From NCBI GenBank assembly GCA_963843745.1, contig CAWJLP010000002.1, forward strand, positions 28,534 to 92,533: a stretch of 64,000 nt of DNA. Direction: 5' to 3'. This document shows positions 12,056 through 21,708 of this stretch, in pieces; the first letter of the stretch is position 1, and each line of letters begins with the position of its first letter. The position numbers and the translations under genes were made by a program. The notes beneath the pieces are model-generated. The model ran no database searches. It worked only from the letters and a program-made list of their open reading frames with translations, and had not been told where the DNA came from. This DNA is from Trebonia sp963843745 (GTDB lineage: Bacteria > Actinomycetota > Actinomycetes > Streptosporangiales > Streptosporangiaceae).

Positions 12056-12673
12056 TCAGCGCGGGCGGATGCCCCGGCTGATCACCGCCGCGATGGCCCA
12101 GCGCCGCCCCGGGTCGCTGTTCTCCCCGCTCATCTGCACCGGTCCGAGCAGCAGCGCGAACACCAGCGTCTCCAGCGCGTCGGCGAGCGCGTCGGCGGGC
12201 AGGTCGTCCCGCAGCGCGCCGGCCTGCTGGTCTTCGGCGACCCGGCGGGTGAGCCGGTCGTGCGCCTCGACGACGGCGGGCAGCGCCATCAGGTCGGCGG
12301 TGTGCTCGGGCTCGTTCCCCCCCAGGACCCGCATCGCCAGCGGGTGCAGGGCGAACTGGGCCGCTACCCGTGGCACGAGCCCGTGCTGCGCGGCCGTGCT
12401 GTCCAGCGCCAGCGTGCGGCCTGGGCCGCCGCCGCCGTGGAGCGCCTCGAGGACCGGGGTGACGTCGCAGGAGAAGGCCGCGTGGAACAGCTCCTGTTTG
12501 GAGCCGAAGTACGCGTGCACCGCCGGGGCGGTGACCCCGGCGTCCCTGGCTACGGCGGCGACCGTCGTGTCACGGAAGCCCTGGCTGGCGAATCGGGCGA
12601 CGGCGGCGTCCAGGATGCGCTGCCTGGTCGCCGTGCCCTTGGCGAACGGGGTGGATGTGGCGTCGGACCGCAT
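12056..12673 (-). CDS. TetR/AcrR family transcriptional regulator
   Basis: A 205-residue protein. Residues 15-60 form the TetR HTH (RQRILDAAVARFASQGFRDT, then AGVTAPAVHAYFGSKQELF). The C-terminal ligand domain is generic. It lies directly upstream of the carotenoid-oxygenase/SnoaL pair on the same strand and diverges from a lipoprotein gene. The shared 104-base spacer contains two direct repeats, so it may control both sides. Confidence 0.9.
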   Translation of the reverse strand: MRSDATSTPFAKGTATRQRILDAAVARFASQGFRDTTVAAVARDAGVTAPAVHAYFGSKQELFHAAFSCDVTPVLEALHGGGGPGRTLALDSTAAQHGLVPRVAAQFALHPLAMRVLGGNEPEHTADLMALPAVVEAHDRLTRRVAEDQQAGALRDDLPADALADALETLVFALLLGPVQMSGENSDPGRRWAIAAVISRGIRPR

Positions 12674-12698
12674 GCTGAGCAGTTTACCTACTTAGTCT

Positions 12699-12744
12699 TT
12701 GACAAAATTCGTCACTTAGTTAATGCTTACATTCGTCACTTCGT
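12699..12744 (+). promoter_or_regulatory. Divergent promoter with direct-repeat operator
   Basis: TTGACA at 12699-12704 and TAATGC at 12721-12726 (16-base spacer) make a plausible sigma-A promoter for the lipoprotein gene at 12778. ATTCGTCACTTAGT (12707-12720) and ATTCGTCACTTCGT (12731-12744) are direct repeats with 24-base spacing overlapping the promoter, a plausible TetR site in an AT-richer spacer. Confidence 0.45.
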
Positions 12745-12777
12745 CAGAGACGCTTACCCCGCGAAGGAGAACCTCCC

Positions 12778-13338
12778 ATGCGCTCTTCGGTAACCAGGGT
12801 CGCCGCGGTCGCGGTCCCGCTCGCGTCGCTGATCTCGCTCACAGCCTGCCGGGGCGTTGTCGTCGCGGCCTCGCCAGGTACCGGGGGGACGGTTACCGCG
12901 CTCGCGACAAGCAGCACCGCCGCTTCCACAGTTACCTCAGCGCCCGCGACGGCCGCCACGAGCTCAGGCGGGGCGGCCACCCCGGCGCCCGGCTCGGTCG
13001 TCATCTCGATGACAAGCCCCCAGTCGAAGACCTGGACGGCCAATGCGGCTGTCACCTGCGCGCGGACCGCCGTGCTCTACCTGGCCAGCGCCGACGGCAG
13101 TGACGACGCGGGCTACAACGAGTCCCTGGCGGTGCGCGTCGCCCCGTACCGTGGCCCGGGCGCCTACCACGCTCTGGTCACGCTGACCGTGACCGGGCCG
13201 CACGGCGGAATCGCCTCGGCAAGCGGCATCCCTGCCGAGCCGGTCACGATCACCAGCACCGGAGGCACGTTCACGATCGACCAGACCGGCAACGACGGCA
13301 AGACGCTCGACGCCACCGTGACCTGGGCGTGCCCCTGA
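12778..13338 (+). CDS. Putative lipoprotein, function unknown
   Basis: A 186-residue protein with a lipoprotein signal peptide (hydrophobic residues 8-20, lipobox LTAC with Cys24), a Ser/Thr/Ala-rich linker to about residue 80, and a beta-rich domain ending in TVTWACP. Cysteines near residues 99 and 185 could form a disulfide. GGAGA lies before ATG 12778. It ends four bases before the stop of the convergent methyltransferase gene. Exported and membrane-anchored; no enzyme motif. Confidence 0.75.
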   Translation: MRSSVTRVAAVAVPLASLISLTACRGVVVAASPGTGGTVTALATSSTAASTVTSAPATAATSSGGAATPAPGSVVISMTSPQSKTWTANAAVTCARTAVLYLASADGSDDAGYNESLAVRVAPYRGPGAYHALVTLTVTGPHGGIASASGIPAEPVTITSTGGTFTIDQTGNDGKTLDATVTWACP

Positions 13339-13341
13339 TCC

Positions 13342-14433
13342 TTACCAGATGTGGTGCGCCAGCTCCGCGACGAGCTCGAGCTTGCGCTCCTGGACGTCCT
13401 CGTTCGTCAGGTTGGCACCCGGCAGGGTGGAGGAGAACCCGCACTGGGTCGACACGCCGAGCCGGTCCAGCCCGGTGTACTTGGCCGCCTCGTGCACCCG
13501 CCCGGTGAGCTCGGCTAGCGGCTCGAGCGTGGTGGTCTTGCTCGACACCAGGCCGAGGATGATCTGCTTGTCGTCGGGCGCCTTGGCGAGCGGTTCGAAC
13601 GAACCGGAGCGCTCGTCGTCGTACTCGAGCAGGAAGATGTCGAAGTTGGTGAGCCGGCCGAACACGGCTTCGGCGGTGAAGTCATAGCCGCCGGAGCCGA
13701 TCCACTGGCTCATGTTGTTGCCCTTGCACACGTGCACGCCGAACGTGACCCCGGGGATGTCCGCCACGCTGTTGAAGATGTCGAGGCCCTCGGTGAGCGT
13801 GCGTTCGGTCGGCATGCCCAGGGTCTCGCGCAGCTCGCGGTTCTCCGGATCGACGAGAGTGCCGATGTCGGGGGAGTCGATCTGTATGTAGGTGCAGCCG
13901 AGCGCGGCCAGGGCCTCTATCTCGGCCTTGATGATCGCGGCACCGTCGGCGAACAGCTCGTACGGATCCCGGTAGGCCACGGTGGACCGCTCCGGCGACC
14001 AGGCGGTATACAGGATCAGCGGGGACGGCAAGGTGACCTTGACGCGCTTGGTGGCCCGGCCCCGGTTGTACGCGAACTCCTCGGTGGTCAGCTTCCGCTT
14101 CTGGCTGATCTGGCCGGTCACGGTGAACGGGTTGTGCCAGATCCAGTCCTCGGTCGCGTTCTTGAAGTGGATCGGCGCGGCGTCCATCAGCTCCACTCCG
14201 TCCAGCTCGCCGACGAGCTGATCAAGGAACGAGAACCGCCGGAGCTCTCCGTCGGTGATGACGTCGAGCCCGATCCCCTCCTGCATCGCGATCGCCTGAT
14301 CGACCGCGCGGTCCTCGATCCGCTTGAAGTCGGGCGCCGGAAGCTGGCCCGCCGCGTACGCGTCCCTGGCCTGCTGCAAGTACCTGGGCCGAAGCAGCGA
14401 GCCGATGACATCGGAGTGGTGTATCTGCGGCAT
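13342..14433 (-). CDS. MetE C-terminal-like (cobalamin-independent) methyltransferase, paralog 1
   Basis: A 363-residue protein equal to the catalytic C-terminal barrel of cobalamin-independent methionine synthase, without the N-terminal MetE half. The expected zinc ligands are visible: His234 and Cys236 in FGVHVCKGNN, an acidic residue near 270 (LLEYDDERS), and Cys331 in STQCGFSS. IGSLLRP at the start and ITDGELRR are family blocks. Stand-alone members transfer methyl groups to thiols, and the acceptor and donor of this type II group are mostly unassigned. A second copy is at 36102-37229; both lie near oxidative aromatic-type genes. Confidence 0.85.
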   Translation of the reverse strand: MPQIHHSDVIGSLLRPRYLQQARDAYAAGQLPAPDFKRIEDRAVDQAIAMQEGIGLDVITDGELRRFSFLDQLVGELDGVELMDAAPIHFKNATEDWIWHNPFTVTGQISQKRKLTTEEFAYNRGRATKRVKVTLPSPLILYTAWSPERSTVAYRDPYELFADGAAIIKAEIEALAALGCTYIQIDSPDIGTLVDPENRELRETLGMPTERTLTEGLDIFNSVADIPGVTFGVHVCKGNNMSQWIGSGGYDFTAEAVFGRLTNFDIFLLEYDDERSGSFEPLAKAPDDKQIILGLVSSKTTTLEPLAELTGRVHEAAKYTGLDRLGVSTQCGFSSTLPGANLTNEDVQERKLELVAELAHHIW

Positions 14434-14531
14434 AGCCAGCCTCCCTGGACGTCCTCGTCAGAAACTGTCGTTACCGGTGAATCTGTCACCGCCGGCCTGT
14501 CCGCCGCCAGCCCCTATCCGTAGTTATCTGT

Positions 14532-15506
14532 GTGGACCCGAATACACAGCGACGCGACTGGTTCCTCACGCTAGATGCGCAAGGCGGCGTCGCCGACCGT
14601 TCCCAGGCGCTGCGGGCTGGTTACTCCAGACGGGCAATGGCTCACCGGCTGAAATCTGCGAAGTGGCGGCGAGTGCAGCGAGGCGTGTACGCCACTTTCA
14701 CCGGCCCGGTGCACCGCGAGGCTCGGCTATGGGCCGCCCTGCGACGCGCCGGACCGGGCGCGATGCTCAGCCATGAAACCGCCGCCGAAGTGCATGGCCT
14801 CACGGACAAGCCATCGGCGAAGATCCACATCACCGTGCCGCCTAGCCGGCGCCCCGCGCAGCAAAGGCCCATCCCCGGTCTCGTAATCCACCGCTCGAAT
14901 CAAAGCCGACCCGCGCGACTGCCAGAGTGGAAGCTGCCACGCACCAGGATCGAAGACACCGTTCTCGATCTAGTCGCAACCGCCCGTACCTTTGATGAGG
15001 CTTACAGCTGGATCTCCCGTGCGCTGTCAGAGCGGCTTGTCACTGCGGACATGCTCCGCGAAGCGCTAAGTACGCGTAGCAGGATCCGTTGGCGAGTCTG
15101 GCTGACCGTGGCACTGGCAGATGCCGAGGAAGGAGCCCACTTCCCGCTTGAGCGCCGGTACGCTCGCGACGTCGAGCGCGCTCACGGCCTCCCGCAGGCC
15201 GAGCGCCAGGCACGGCGGATCATCGACGGCAGGACTCACTACAAGGACAACTGGTATCCCGAATACCGCGTCTGCGTGGAACTCGACGGGCCGACTTACC
15301 ACCAGAACGAGCGGGTACAGCAGGACAAGCGCCGCGACAATCTCAACCTTGCCCTAGACGCGGCGCAGACCTACCGGTTCGGCCCGGTTGACGTTACCGA
15401 GCGCGCCTGTGAGAGCGCTGCCATGGTCGCGGCCACCTTGCGGCGCCGAGGCTGGCAAGGCCGGCCTCGGCGCTGCCGACGACCCGGCTGCAAGGTCGGA
15501 CGGTAA
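14532..15506 (+). CDS. AbiEi-like N-terminal domain plus DUF559/Vsr-like domain protein
   Basis: A 324-residue protein with GTG start. Residues 1-85 resemble the winged-helix antitoxin-like AbiEi_4 domain (AGYSRRAMAHRLKSAKWRRVQRGVY). The C-terminal 100 residues contain YPEYRVCVELDGPTYHQ, RVQQDKRRDNL and YRFGPVDV, the pattern of DUF559/Vsr-like PD-(D/E)XK folds. These fusions are abundant in actinobacteria and are annotated as hypothetical or type IV TA-like. No AbiEii-type toxin is adjacent, so it is an orphan. It ends just before the strong hairpin at 15511. Confidence 0.75.
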   Translation: MDPNTQRRDWFLTLDAQGGVADRSQALRAGYSRRAMAHRLKSAKWRRVQRGVYATFTGPVHREARLWAALRRAGPGAMLSHETAAEVHGLTDKPSAKIHITVPPSRRPAQQRPIPGLVIHRSNQSRPARLPEWKLPRTRIEDTVLDLVATARTFDEAYSWISRALSERLVTADMLREALSTRSRIRWRVWLTVALADAEEGAHFPLERRYARDVERAHGLPQAERQARRIIDGRTHYKDNWYPEYRVCVELDGPTYHQNERVQQDKRRDNLNLALDAAQTYRFGPVDVTERACESAAMVAATLRRRGWQGRPRRCRRPGCKVGR

Positions 15507-15510
15507 AGAC

Positions 15511-15552
15511 AGTGGATAGTTAGGCACACGCTGGTGTGCCTAACTATCCACT
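15511..15552. terminator. Bidirectional terminator hairpin
   Basis: Perfect 19-bp inverted repeat (15511-15529 and 15534-15552) with a 4-base loop, between two convergent genes. The treZ stop codon (15540-15542) lies inside the right arm. T-tracts are short on both sides. Confidence 0.8.
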
Positions 15553-17315
15553 ATCTTCTGGGAGGCTGTTTCCACCACCGCGAAAGATGCGGGCGGCAGG
15601 CAGATCGCGCCCGATTTGAGAGAAATGTCCGGTGTGGAGGCGACCAGCAAGGTCACGGCCGGTGCGGCGCCCAGCGGGATCTCCACCGGGTCGGCGCCGA
15701 GGTTGGCCGCGATCCGGAGCACTCCCCGGCTAACCAGCAGCCAGCGCGCTGCCTCGTCGCAGGCGGCATGGACCTCATGAAGGCGCGGGTCGGTCAGTTC
15801 CGGGCGGGCGCGGCGCAGCGCCAGCAGCGTCCGGTACCAGTCGAGCAGCGAGCGGTACGGCTCGCGGCCTGGCTGGGCCCAGTCGAGCTTGGAGCGCAGG
15901 AACGTCTCGGGGTCCTGCGGATCGGGAACATCGGCAGCCCCCCAGCCGTGCTGGGCGAACTCCGCCTTGCGGCCGGTGCTGACCGCTTCCGCGAAGAACG
16001 GGTCGGTGTGGTCGCTGAAGAACTGCCAGGGCGTGTCGGCGCCCCACTCCTCGCCCATGAACAGCATGGGCGTGAACGGCGCGGTGAGGACCAGGCCCGC
16101 TGCCACGCGCAGCAGCCCGTCCCGCAGCGGATTGCCGGCGAGCGTGGCCGCGATGCGGTCGCCCACGGCGCGGTTGCCAACCTGGTCGTGGTCCTGGATA
16201 AAGCAGACGAAGCGGTAGGCGGGCACCTGCAGCGTGTCGACCGGCCGGCCGTGGCTGCGACCGCGGAACGAGGACCAGGTCCCGTCGTGGAAGTACGCCC
16301 CGGTCATCGTCTTCGCCACGGCCGCCACCGTGCCGAAGTCGCCGTAGTACCCGTGCCGCTCCCCCGTCACCGCGGAGTGCAGCGCGTGGTGAAAATCGTC
16401 GTCCCACTGCGCGGCGAGCCCGTAACCCCCAGCCTCACGCGAGGTGATCAGCCGCGGGTTGTTGAGGTCGGACTCGGCCACCAGGACCGCCGGCCGCCCC
16501 GACGCCGCGGCGAACCCGTCCGCCGCGGCGGCCAGTTCCTCCAGGATGTGCAGGGCGCGGTGATCCTCGAGCGCGTGCACCGCGTCGAGCCGCAGCCCGT
16601 CGATGTGGTAGTCCCGCAGCCACATCAGCGCGTTGCCCGTGATGAACGCGCGCACCTCGTCCGAGCCGGCCTGGTCCAGGTTCACGGCCGGGCCCCACGG
16701 CGTCGTGTACGCCTCGGTGAAGTAGGGCCCGAACGCAGCGAGCTGATTCCCGGGGCCGACGTGGTTGTAGACGACGTCAAGGAAGACGGCCAGGCCGCGC
16801 GCGTGCGCGGCGTCGACGAAGCGCTTTAGCGCGTCGGGCCCGCCGTACGGCTCGTGCACCGCCCACAGCCCGATCCCGTCGTACCCCCAGCCGTGGTGGC
16901 CCGGATACGCCGCGAGCGGCATCAGCTCCACGGCGGTCACGCCCAGCCCGGCCAGGTAGTCCAGCCGCTCGATGGCCGCGTCCAGCGTCCCCGACGGGGT
17001 GAACGTGCCGACGTGGAGTTCGTAGACGACGGCGCCCGCGAGCGGCGCGCCGTGCCAGCGCGAATCCGACCAGGCGTACGCCGAATGGTCGTAGGTCCGG
17101 CTCGCGCCGGCGGGCCCGTACGGCTGCCGCGGCGACCTCGGGTCGGGCAGCGGCTCGCCGTCGTCCAGCCGGAAGGCGTAATCGGTCTCCCCCGACACTG
17201 GGAGCTCCACCTGCCACCAGCCGGAACGGTCGCCCGGCGCCATCTCGTGACCGCGCCCGGCCACCTCCACAGAGACCCGGCCCGCGGCCGGCGCCCACAC
17301 GCTGAAAACGGTCAC
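15540..17315 (-). CDS. treZ: Malto-oligosyltrehalose trehalohydrolase
   Basis: A 591-residue GH13 enzyme that releases trehalose from maltooligosyltrehalose. N-terminal CBM48-like sandwich (VFSVWAPAAGRVSVEV), then the barrel: VYELHVGTFTPSGT, LDVVYNHVGPGNQL, GLRLDAVHAL (nucleophile Asp), VAESDLNNPRL (acid/base Glu) and FIQDHDQVGNRA. Length is typical. The ATG overlaps the treY stop by four bases, so the pair is translationally coupled and completes the TreY-TreZ route from glycogen/maltodextrin to trehalose, used in stress protection. The stop codon sits within the terminator hairpin. Confidence 0.93.
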   Translation of the reverse strand: MTVFSVWAPAAGRVSVEVAGRGHEMAPGDRSGWWQVELPVSGETDYAFRLDDGEPLPDPRSPRQPYGPAGASRTYDHSAYAWSDSRWHGAPLAGAVVYELHVGTFTPSGTLDAAIERLDYLAGLGVTAVELMPLAAYPGHHGWGYDGIGLWAVHEPYGGPDALKRFVDAAHARGLAVFLDVVYNHVGPGNQLAAFGPYFTEAYTTPWGPAVNLDQAGSDEVRAFITGNALMWLRDYHIDGLRLDAVHALEDHRALHILEELAAAADGFAAASGRPAVLVAESDLNNPRLITSREAGGYGLAAQWDDDFHHALHSAVTGERHGYYGDFGTVAAVAKTMTGAYFHDGTWSSFRGRSHGRPVDTLQVPAYRFVCFIQDHDQVGNRAVGDRIAATLAGNPLRDGLLRVAAGLVLTAPFTPMLFMGEEWGADTPWQFFSDHTDPFFAEAVSTGRKAEFAQHGWGAADVPDPQDPETFLRSKLDWAQPGREPYRSLLDWYRTLLALRRARPELTDPRLHEVHAACDEAARWLLVSRGVLRIAANLGADPVEIPLGAAPAVTLLVASTPDISLKSGAICLPPASFAVVETASQKIVDS

Positions 17316-19871
17316 CCAGCCTCCGGATCAAGCGGAACGAGCGGGACGAGCGGGACGAGCAGCGCCACCGGCAGCCGCCGGGTCAGATCCGCGAGCAGCA
17401 CGCTCTCTCCCCGGTACTCGACGCCTGTGAGCACGTCCACCCAGCCAGCGCCGGCCTCGGGAACAGGCAGCGGCAGCAGCGTGCCGCCCCAGCCGCCCAG
17501 CCGCCGGAGGCCGCCAGGCAGCCGGGTGGCCACCGTGAGGGCGTGCCCGCCGCGGGCGAACACCACCGCGTGGCCGGCCGCGTCGCCCGCCGCGGTCAGC
17601 GGCTCGTAGCTCCCGGCGAACCAGTCGGGATGGTCGCGGCGCAGCCGCAGCGCGCGGGACGTGACGAGCAGCTTCGCCGCGTCGAGCCGCGCCACGGGGT
17701 CCGGGTACGACGCCGCGTCGAGCCGCGCCACGGGGTCCGGGTACGACGCCGCGTCAAGGCGGCCAGCGTCCAGGTCCGCGAGCAGGGATCGCCGCCGGGC
17801 GTAGTCCACCGGGCGCCGGTTGTCCGGGTCCACCAGGGACAGCCCGGTCAGCTCGCAGCCCTGGTAGACGTCGGGCACGCCGGGCATGGTGAGCTGGACC
17901 AGCTTGACACCGAGCGAGTTGGCGAGCGCGTCGTCAGAGATCGAGGCCACGAATGCCTCGATCGAGCCGCGAAGCGACGCGTCGGACAGCACCCGCGACG
18001 CCAGGCCGAGCACCGCCGCCTCGTAGCCGGGGTCGGGGTCGGTCCACGAGGTCCGCCGCTTGGCCTCGCGGATCGCCTTGGTCAGGTACCCGGTGAGCCT
18101 TTCCTCGCTGACCGGCCACGCCCCGACCAGGGTCTGCCAGAGCAGGTACTCGGTGTCCGCGTCCACGGCGGGTCCGGCGCCCCCGGCGCCCCCGCCGGTC
18201 CCGGACGGCTGCGGCGGCACCGCGCGCTCGTGCCATTCCAGGACCTGCTGGCCCCACTCGGAAGGCATCTCGGCGAGCACGGCGAGCCGGGCCCTGACGT
18301 CCTCCTGACGCTTGGTGTCGTGCGTCGACAGCGTGGTCATCGTGCCCGGCCAGGATCTGGCCAGCCGGCCGGCCGTGGCGTGGAACTCCTCGGGCGGCAC
18401 CCCGAACAGGCCAGGGTCGCCGCCGACCTCGTTCAGCGAGACGAGCCGGAACCAGCGGTAGAACGCGGTGTCCTCGACTCCCTTGGCCTGTACCGGCCCT
18501 GACGTCTGCTGGAACCGGACGGTGAACTCGCCCGTCCGGCCGGCGGCGCCGCTCACGGGGCGGTGGGTGCCGAGCGCCGCGGCGCCTACCTCCTCGGCGA
18601 GCCTGTGCAGCCAGGCGCGCCAGGCGGCCCCGCGCGGCATCGACCGCGCCTCGCACGACCGCCGTCGTCTCATCCGACGGCAGCTCGCCCGGGTTCACGT
18701 ACGCCCGGTAGACCGGCAGGCTGACGAGCACCTCGGTGAGCACGGAACGCGCATCGGCCAGCTCGCAGTCGGCGCAGATGTCGCGGACCAGGCGGGCCAG
18801 CCGCAGCACGTCAGGGTGCAGCGATCCGGCGATGATCTCGCGCTTAGCGCCCTCGGCCACCTCGATGAACGGCAGCAGGCCGGTGTCGGCGCCCAGCCGG
18901 CTGCGCAGCCGCGCGTACTGTACCGCGAGCGGCGAGTCGCCCTCGGGATCGACGAAAAGCCCGTCGGCCAGCCGGAGCGCGTCATACCCAGTGGTGCCGG
19001 CACACGCCCAGTCGCCAGGCAGTTCCTCGCCCGCCTCGAGGATCTTCTCCACCACCACCCAGGCGCCGCCAGTCGCCGCCGCGAGACGGCGCAGGTACCC
19101 GCGGGGGTCGGCCAGCCCGTCCGGGTGGTCCACCCGCAGGCCGTCCACGAGTCCCTCGGACATCAGCCGCGCGATCACCGCGTGCCCGGCGTCGAACACG
19201 GCCGGGTCCTCCATCCGCACGCCGATCAGCGTGTTGATGTCGAAGAACCGCCGCCAGTTCAGCTCGGTCGCGGCGTCTCGCCAGTAGGCGAGCCGGTAGT
19301 GCTGGGACTCGAGCAGGCCGCGCATCGGCAGCCGCGCCGTGCCCGGCCGCAGCGGGAGACAGTGGTCGAAGTAGCGCAGTACCGGCTCGCCGTCTGGTCC
19401 GCCGTCGGGCTCCACCCGCAGGTCGCCGAGGGAGTCCTGCACAGGCCCGCCCAGAATCGGCAGCAGCATCCGCCCGTCCTGCGCCGCCCAGTCGATGTCG
19501 AACCAGGTCGCGTACGGCGAGTCGCGGCCGTCCCTGAGCACCGACCACAGCTGCCTGTTCAGTGGCAGCTGATCAGGGATGGCCATGTGATTCGGCACGA
19601 TGTCAAGGACGATGCCGAGCCCGTGGGAGCTGAACCGCTTGGCCATCGCGCGGAACCCGTCCTCCCCGCCGAGCTCCTCACGAATCCGCGAGTGGTCGGT
19701 GACGTCGTACCCGTGCCGCGAACCGGGCACCGCCTCGAGGACCGGCGAGAGGTAGACGTGGGTGACGCCGAGCGCCGCCAGGTATCCGGCCACCGCGGCC
19801 GCCTGGGCGAATCCGAAATCTGGGGTCAGCTGCAACCGGTAAGTCGAGACCGGGACCGCGCCAGCCGCCAC
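17312..19871 (-). pseudogene. treY: Malto-oligosyltrehalose synthase, single frameshift
   Basis: Two frames together make a full TreY of about 850 residues. The N-terminal part from GTG 19871 contains VSTYRLQLTPDFGFAQA, YLSPVLEAVPGSRHGYDV, GLRVDHPDGLADP (nucleophile) and VVVEKILEAGEELP (acid/base). Near 18627-18633 the sense moves to the other frame, which continues AWRAWLHRLAEEV, QTSGPVQAKGVEDTAFYRW and LTMPGVPDVYQG to the stop at 17312. An extra G in a GGGG run (minus strand) explains the shift. The enzyme converts the reducing end of maltodextrin to a trehalose linkage. GTG 19871 is preferred over 19967 because a GGGGGG ribosome site precedes it. Probably functional in the real genome if the indel is an error. 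Confidence 0.88.
17676..17747. repeat. 36-bp in-frame tandem duplication in treY
   Basis: Two identical 36-base copies (17676-17711 and 17712-17747) encode the 12-residue unit LDAASYPDPVAR twice, followed by a partial third start (LDAA). The duplication keeps the frame and lies in the C-terminal region, away from catalytic motifs. Confidence 0.9.
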
Positions 19872-20044
19872 ATTCCCCCCGTCTGCTCGGTTTCTCTCTC
19901 CTGGACTTCCCAGTAATGATTTTCCCGAACGTACGGAGCCGGCTCCAGGCGGCCCCCGCTTCGCCACGTGCGGGCTGGCGCGGCGGCATATTACGACGCC
20001 GTGTAGTCTCGTGAGGTGCCCGGCCTCCCGCAGGGCAGAAACGG

Positions 20045-21004
20045 TTGGTCTTATCCCAGGTGAGCGCGGTCAACGTCCGTTACGAGGCTGCCACTGCACC
20101 GCAGCAGCGGCAGCGCCTTCGAGCAAGCGCCACGGTGCGCGCATACGTTGCGCTGTGCAAGCCGCGGATCGTCGAACTGCTGCTGATCACGGCGGTCCCG
20201 ACGCTCTTCCTCGCCTACCGCGGGCTGCCCTCGCTGCTGGTGACGGTGGTGGTGGTCATCGGCGGCGCGCTGGCCGCCGGCAGCGCCAACGCACTGAACT
20301 GCTACATCGACAGGGACATCGACGAGGTGATGCGCCGGACCAGTGGCAGGCCGCTGGTCCAGCACACCGTGGCGCCGCGGTCGGCGCTCGTCTTCGGCAC
20401 GCTGCTCGGCGTGGTCGCCGTGGCGCTGTTCGCGGCGGCCACGAACCTGCTCGCCGCCGGGCTGACGCTGGCCGCCATCGCGTACTACGTGGTGATCTAC
20501 ACCATGCTGCTCAAGCGGCACACCTCCCAGTCCACGCTGTGGGGCGGGGTGTGCGGCGCGGCGCCGGTGCTCATCGCCTGGGCGGCGGCCACCGGGTCGC
20601 TGTCCTGGGCGGCCGCGCTGCTGTTCGCGGTCGTGTTCTTCTGGCAGCCGCCGCATTTCTGGGCGCTGGCCATCAAGTACCGGGAGGACTACCGGCGGGC
20701 CGGCATCCCGATGCTGCCGGTGGTCGCGCCGGTCCGCCGGGTGCTCGCCGAGTCGGTGGTGTACAGCTGGCTGATGGTCGCGGCCTCGCTCGCGCTGTGG
20801 CACTGGGCCGGGCCGGTCTACGAGGCAGTCGCGGCGGTGGCGGGCGCCGCGTTCCTGGCCGAGGTGCACCGGCTGCACCGCGCGTCGCGGCGGGACGAGG
20901 CCGACGGCGGGGAACGGCTCGTCACGATGCGGCTGTTCCATCTGTCGCTGGTGTACCTGACGGTGGTGTTCGCCGCCGTGGCGGCGGGTGCGCTGCTTCG
21001 CTAG
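20045..21004 (+). CDS. ctaB: Protoheme IX farnesyltransferase (heme O synthase)
   Basis: A 319-residue UbiA-family membrane enzyme that farnesylates heme b to heme O for cytochrome oxidase. CKPRIVELLLITAVP is the family opening. The first Asp-rich motif is in NALNCYIDRDIDEVMRRT, followed by RPL, and the second conserved region is FFWQPPHFWALAIKYREDY. Eight or nine membrane helices. The start may be TTG 20045 or GTG 20060; neither has a perfect ribosome site. No ctaA or oxidase genes lie next to it in this window. It diverges from treY. Confidence 0.93.
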   Translation: MVLSQVSAVNVRYEAATAPQQRQRLRASATVRAYVALCKPRIVELLLITAVPTLFLAYRGLPSLLVTVVVVIGGALAAGSANALNCYIDRDIDEVMRRTSGRPLVQHTVAPRSALVFGTLLGVVAVALFAAATNLLAAGLTLAAIAYYVVIYTMLLKRHTSQSTLWGGVCGAAPVLIAWAAATGSLSWAAALLFAVVFFWQPPHFWALAIKYREDYRRAGIPMLPVVAPVRRVLAESVVYSWLMVAASLALWHWAGPVYEAVAAVAGAAFLAEVHRLHRASRRDEADGGERLVTMRLFHLSLVYLTVVFAAVAAGALLR

Positions 21005-21186
21005 CACCCTTCGCGAGGCAAAACTGGTTTCGGCAAAACTAGCGGAACCGGGTTGAACCGGTGGGGCCCGCGGTGCGTATAGCAAGTAGAGCAGGCCCGC
21101 GGGTAACAGAAATGACGCTCCCAACGTTGCGCCCGCGGGCCGCTCTTACTTCTCCTCTTCCCCTGAGCCCCGATAGACTCCGCGCC

Positions 21187-21699
21187 GTGATCGTGATCGT
21201 GGCCGGCGTGGCCGGCAGCGGCAAGACGACCGTGGGAACGCAGCTCGCCACGCGGCTGGGCTGGCGGTTCGCCGACGCCGACGGTTTCCATTCCGCGGTC
21301 AACGTGGCGAAGATGCGGGCCGGCATCCCGCTCACCGACAAGGACAGGGCGCCGTGGCTGCGCGCGATCACCAGCTGGATGGACGACATCGAGGCGGCCG
21401 GGGAGTCGGGGGTGATCACCTGCTCCGCGCTCAGGCGCCGCTACCGTGACGAGCTGCTCTCCGGGCGGCCCGCCGCCACGATGGTCTTCCTCGAGGTGAG
21501 CAGGGAAGACCTCGTCCAGCGGCTGAGCCACCGGGCGGGGCACTTCTTCCCCGAGAAGCTGCTGGACAGCCAGCTGGCCGCGGTCGAGCCGCCGGCTCCC
21601 GACGAGCGCGTGCTGATCCTGCTCGAAGACGGCGGCCCCGCGCATCTGGTGGACGAGATCGTGACCCGGCTCGGGCTGGATCCGCAGCCGACGGCGTAG
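21187..21699 (+). CDS. gntK: Gluconokinase
   Basis: A 170-residue P-loop kinase phosphorylating gluconate to 6-phosphogluconate. Walker A GVAGSGKTTVG begins at residue 8, followed by the gluconokinase motifs FADADGFHSAVNVAKM, GIPLTDKDRAPWL and CSALRRRYRDEL. GHFFPEKLLDSQL is also characteristic. GTG 21187 is chosen because the family starts one strand before the P-loop; upstream in-frame codons add an unrelated tail. It is followed nine bases later by the Smr gene. Confidence 0.92.
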   Translation: MIVIVAGVAGSGKTTVGTQLATRLGWRFADADGFHSAVNVAKMRAGIPLTDKDRAPWLRAITSWMDDIEAAGESGVITCSALRRRYRDELLSGRPAATMVFLEVSREDLVQRLSHRAGHFFPEKLLDSQLAAVEPPAPDERVLILLEDGGPAHLVDEIVTRLGLDPQPTA

Positions 21700-21708
21700 C
21701 CTGGTGAC

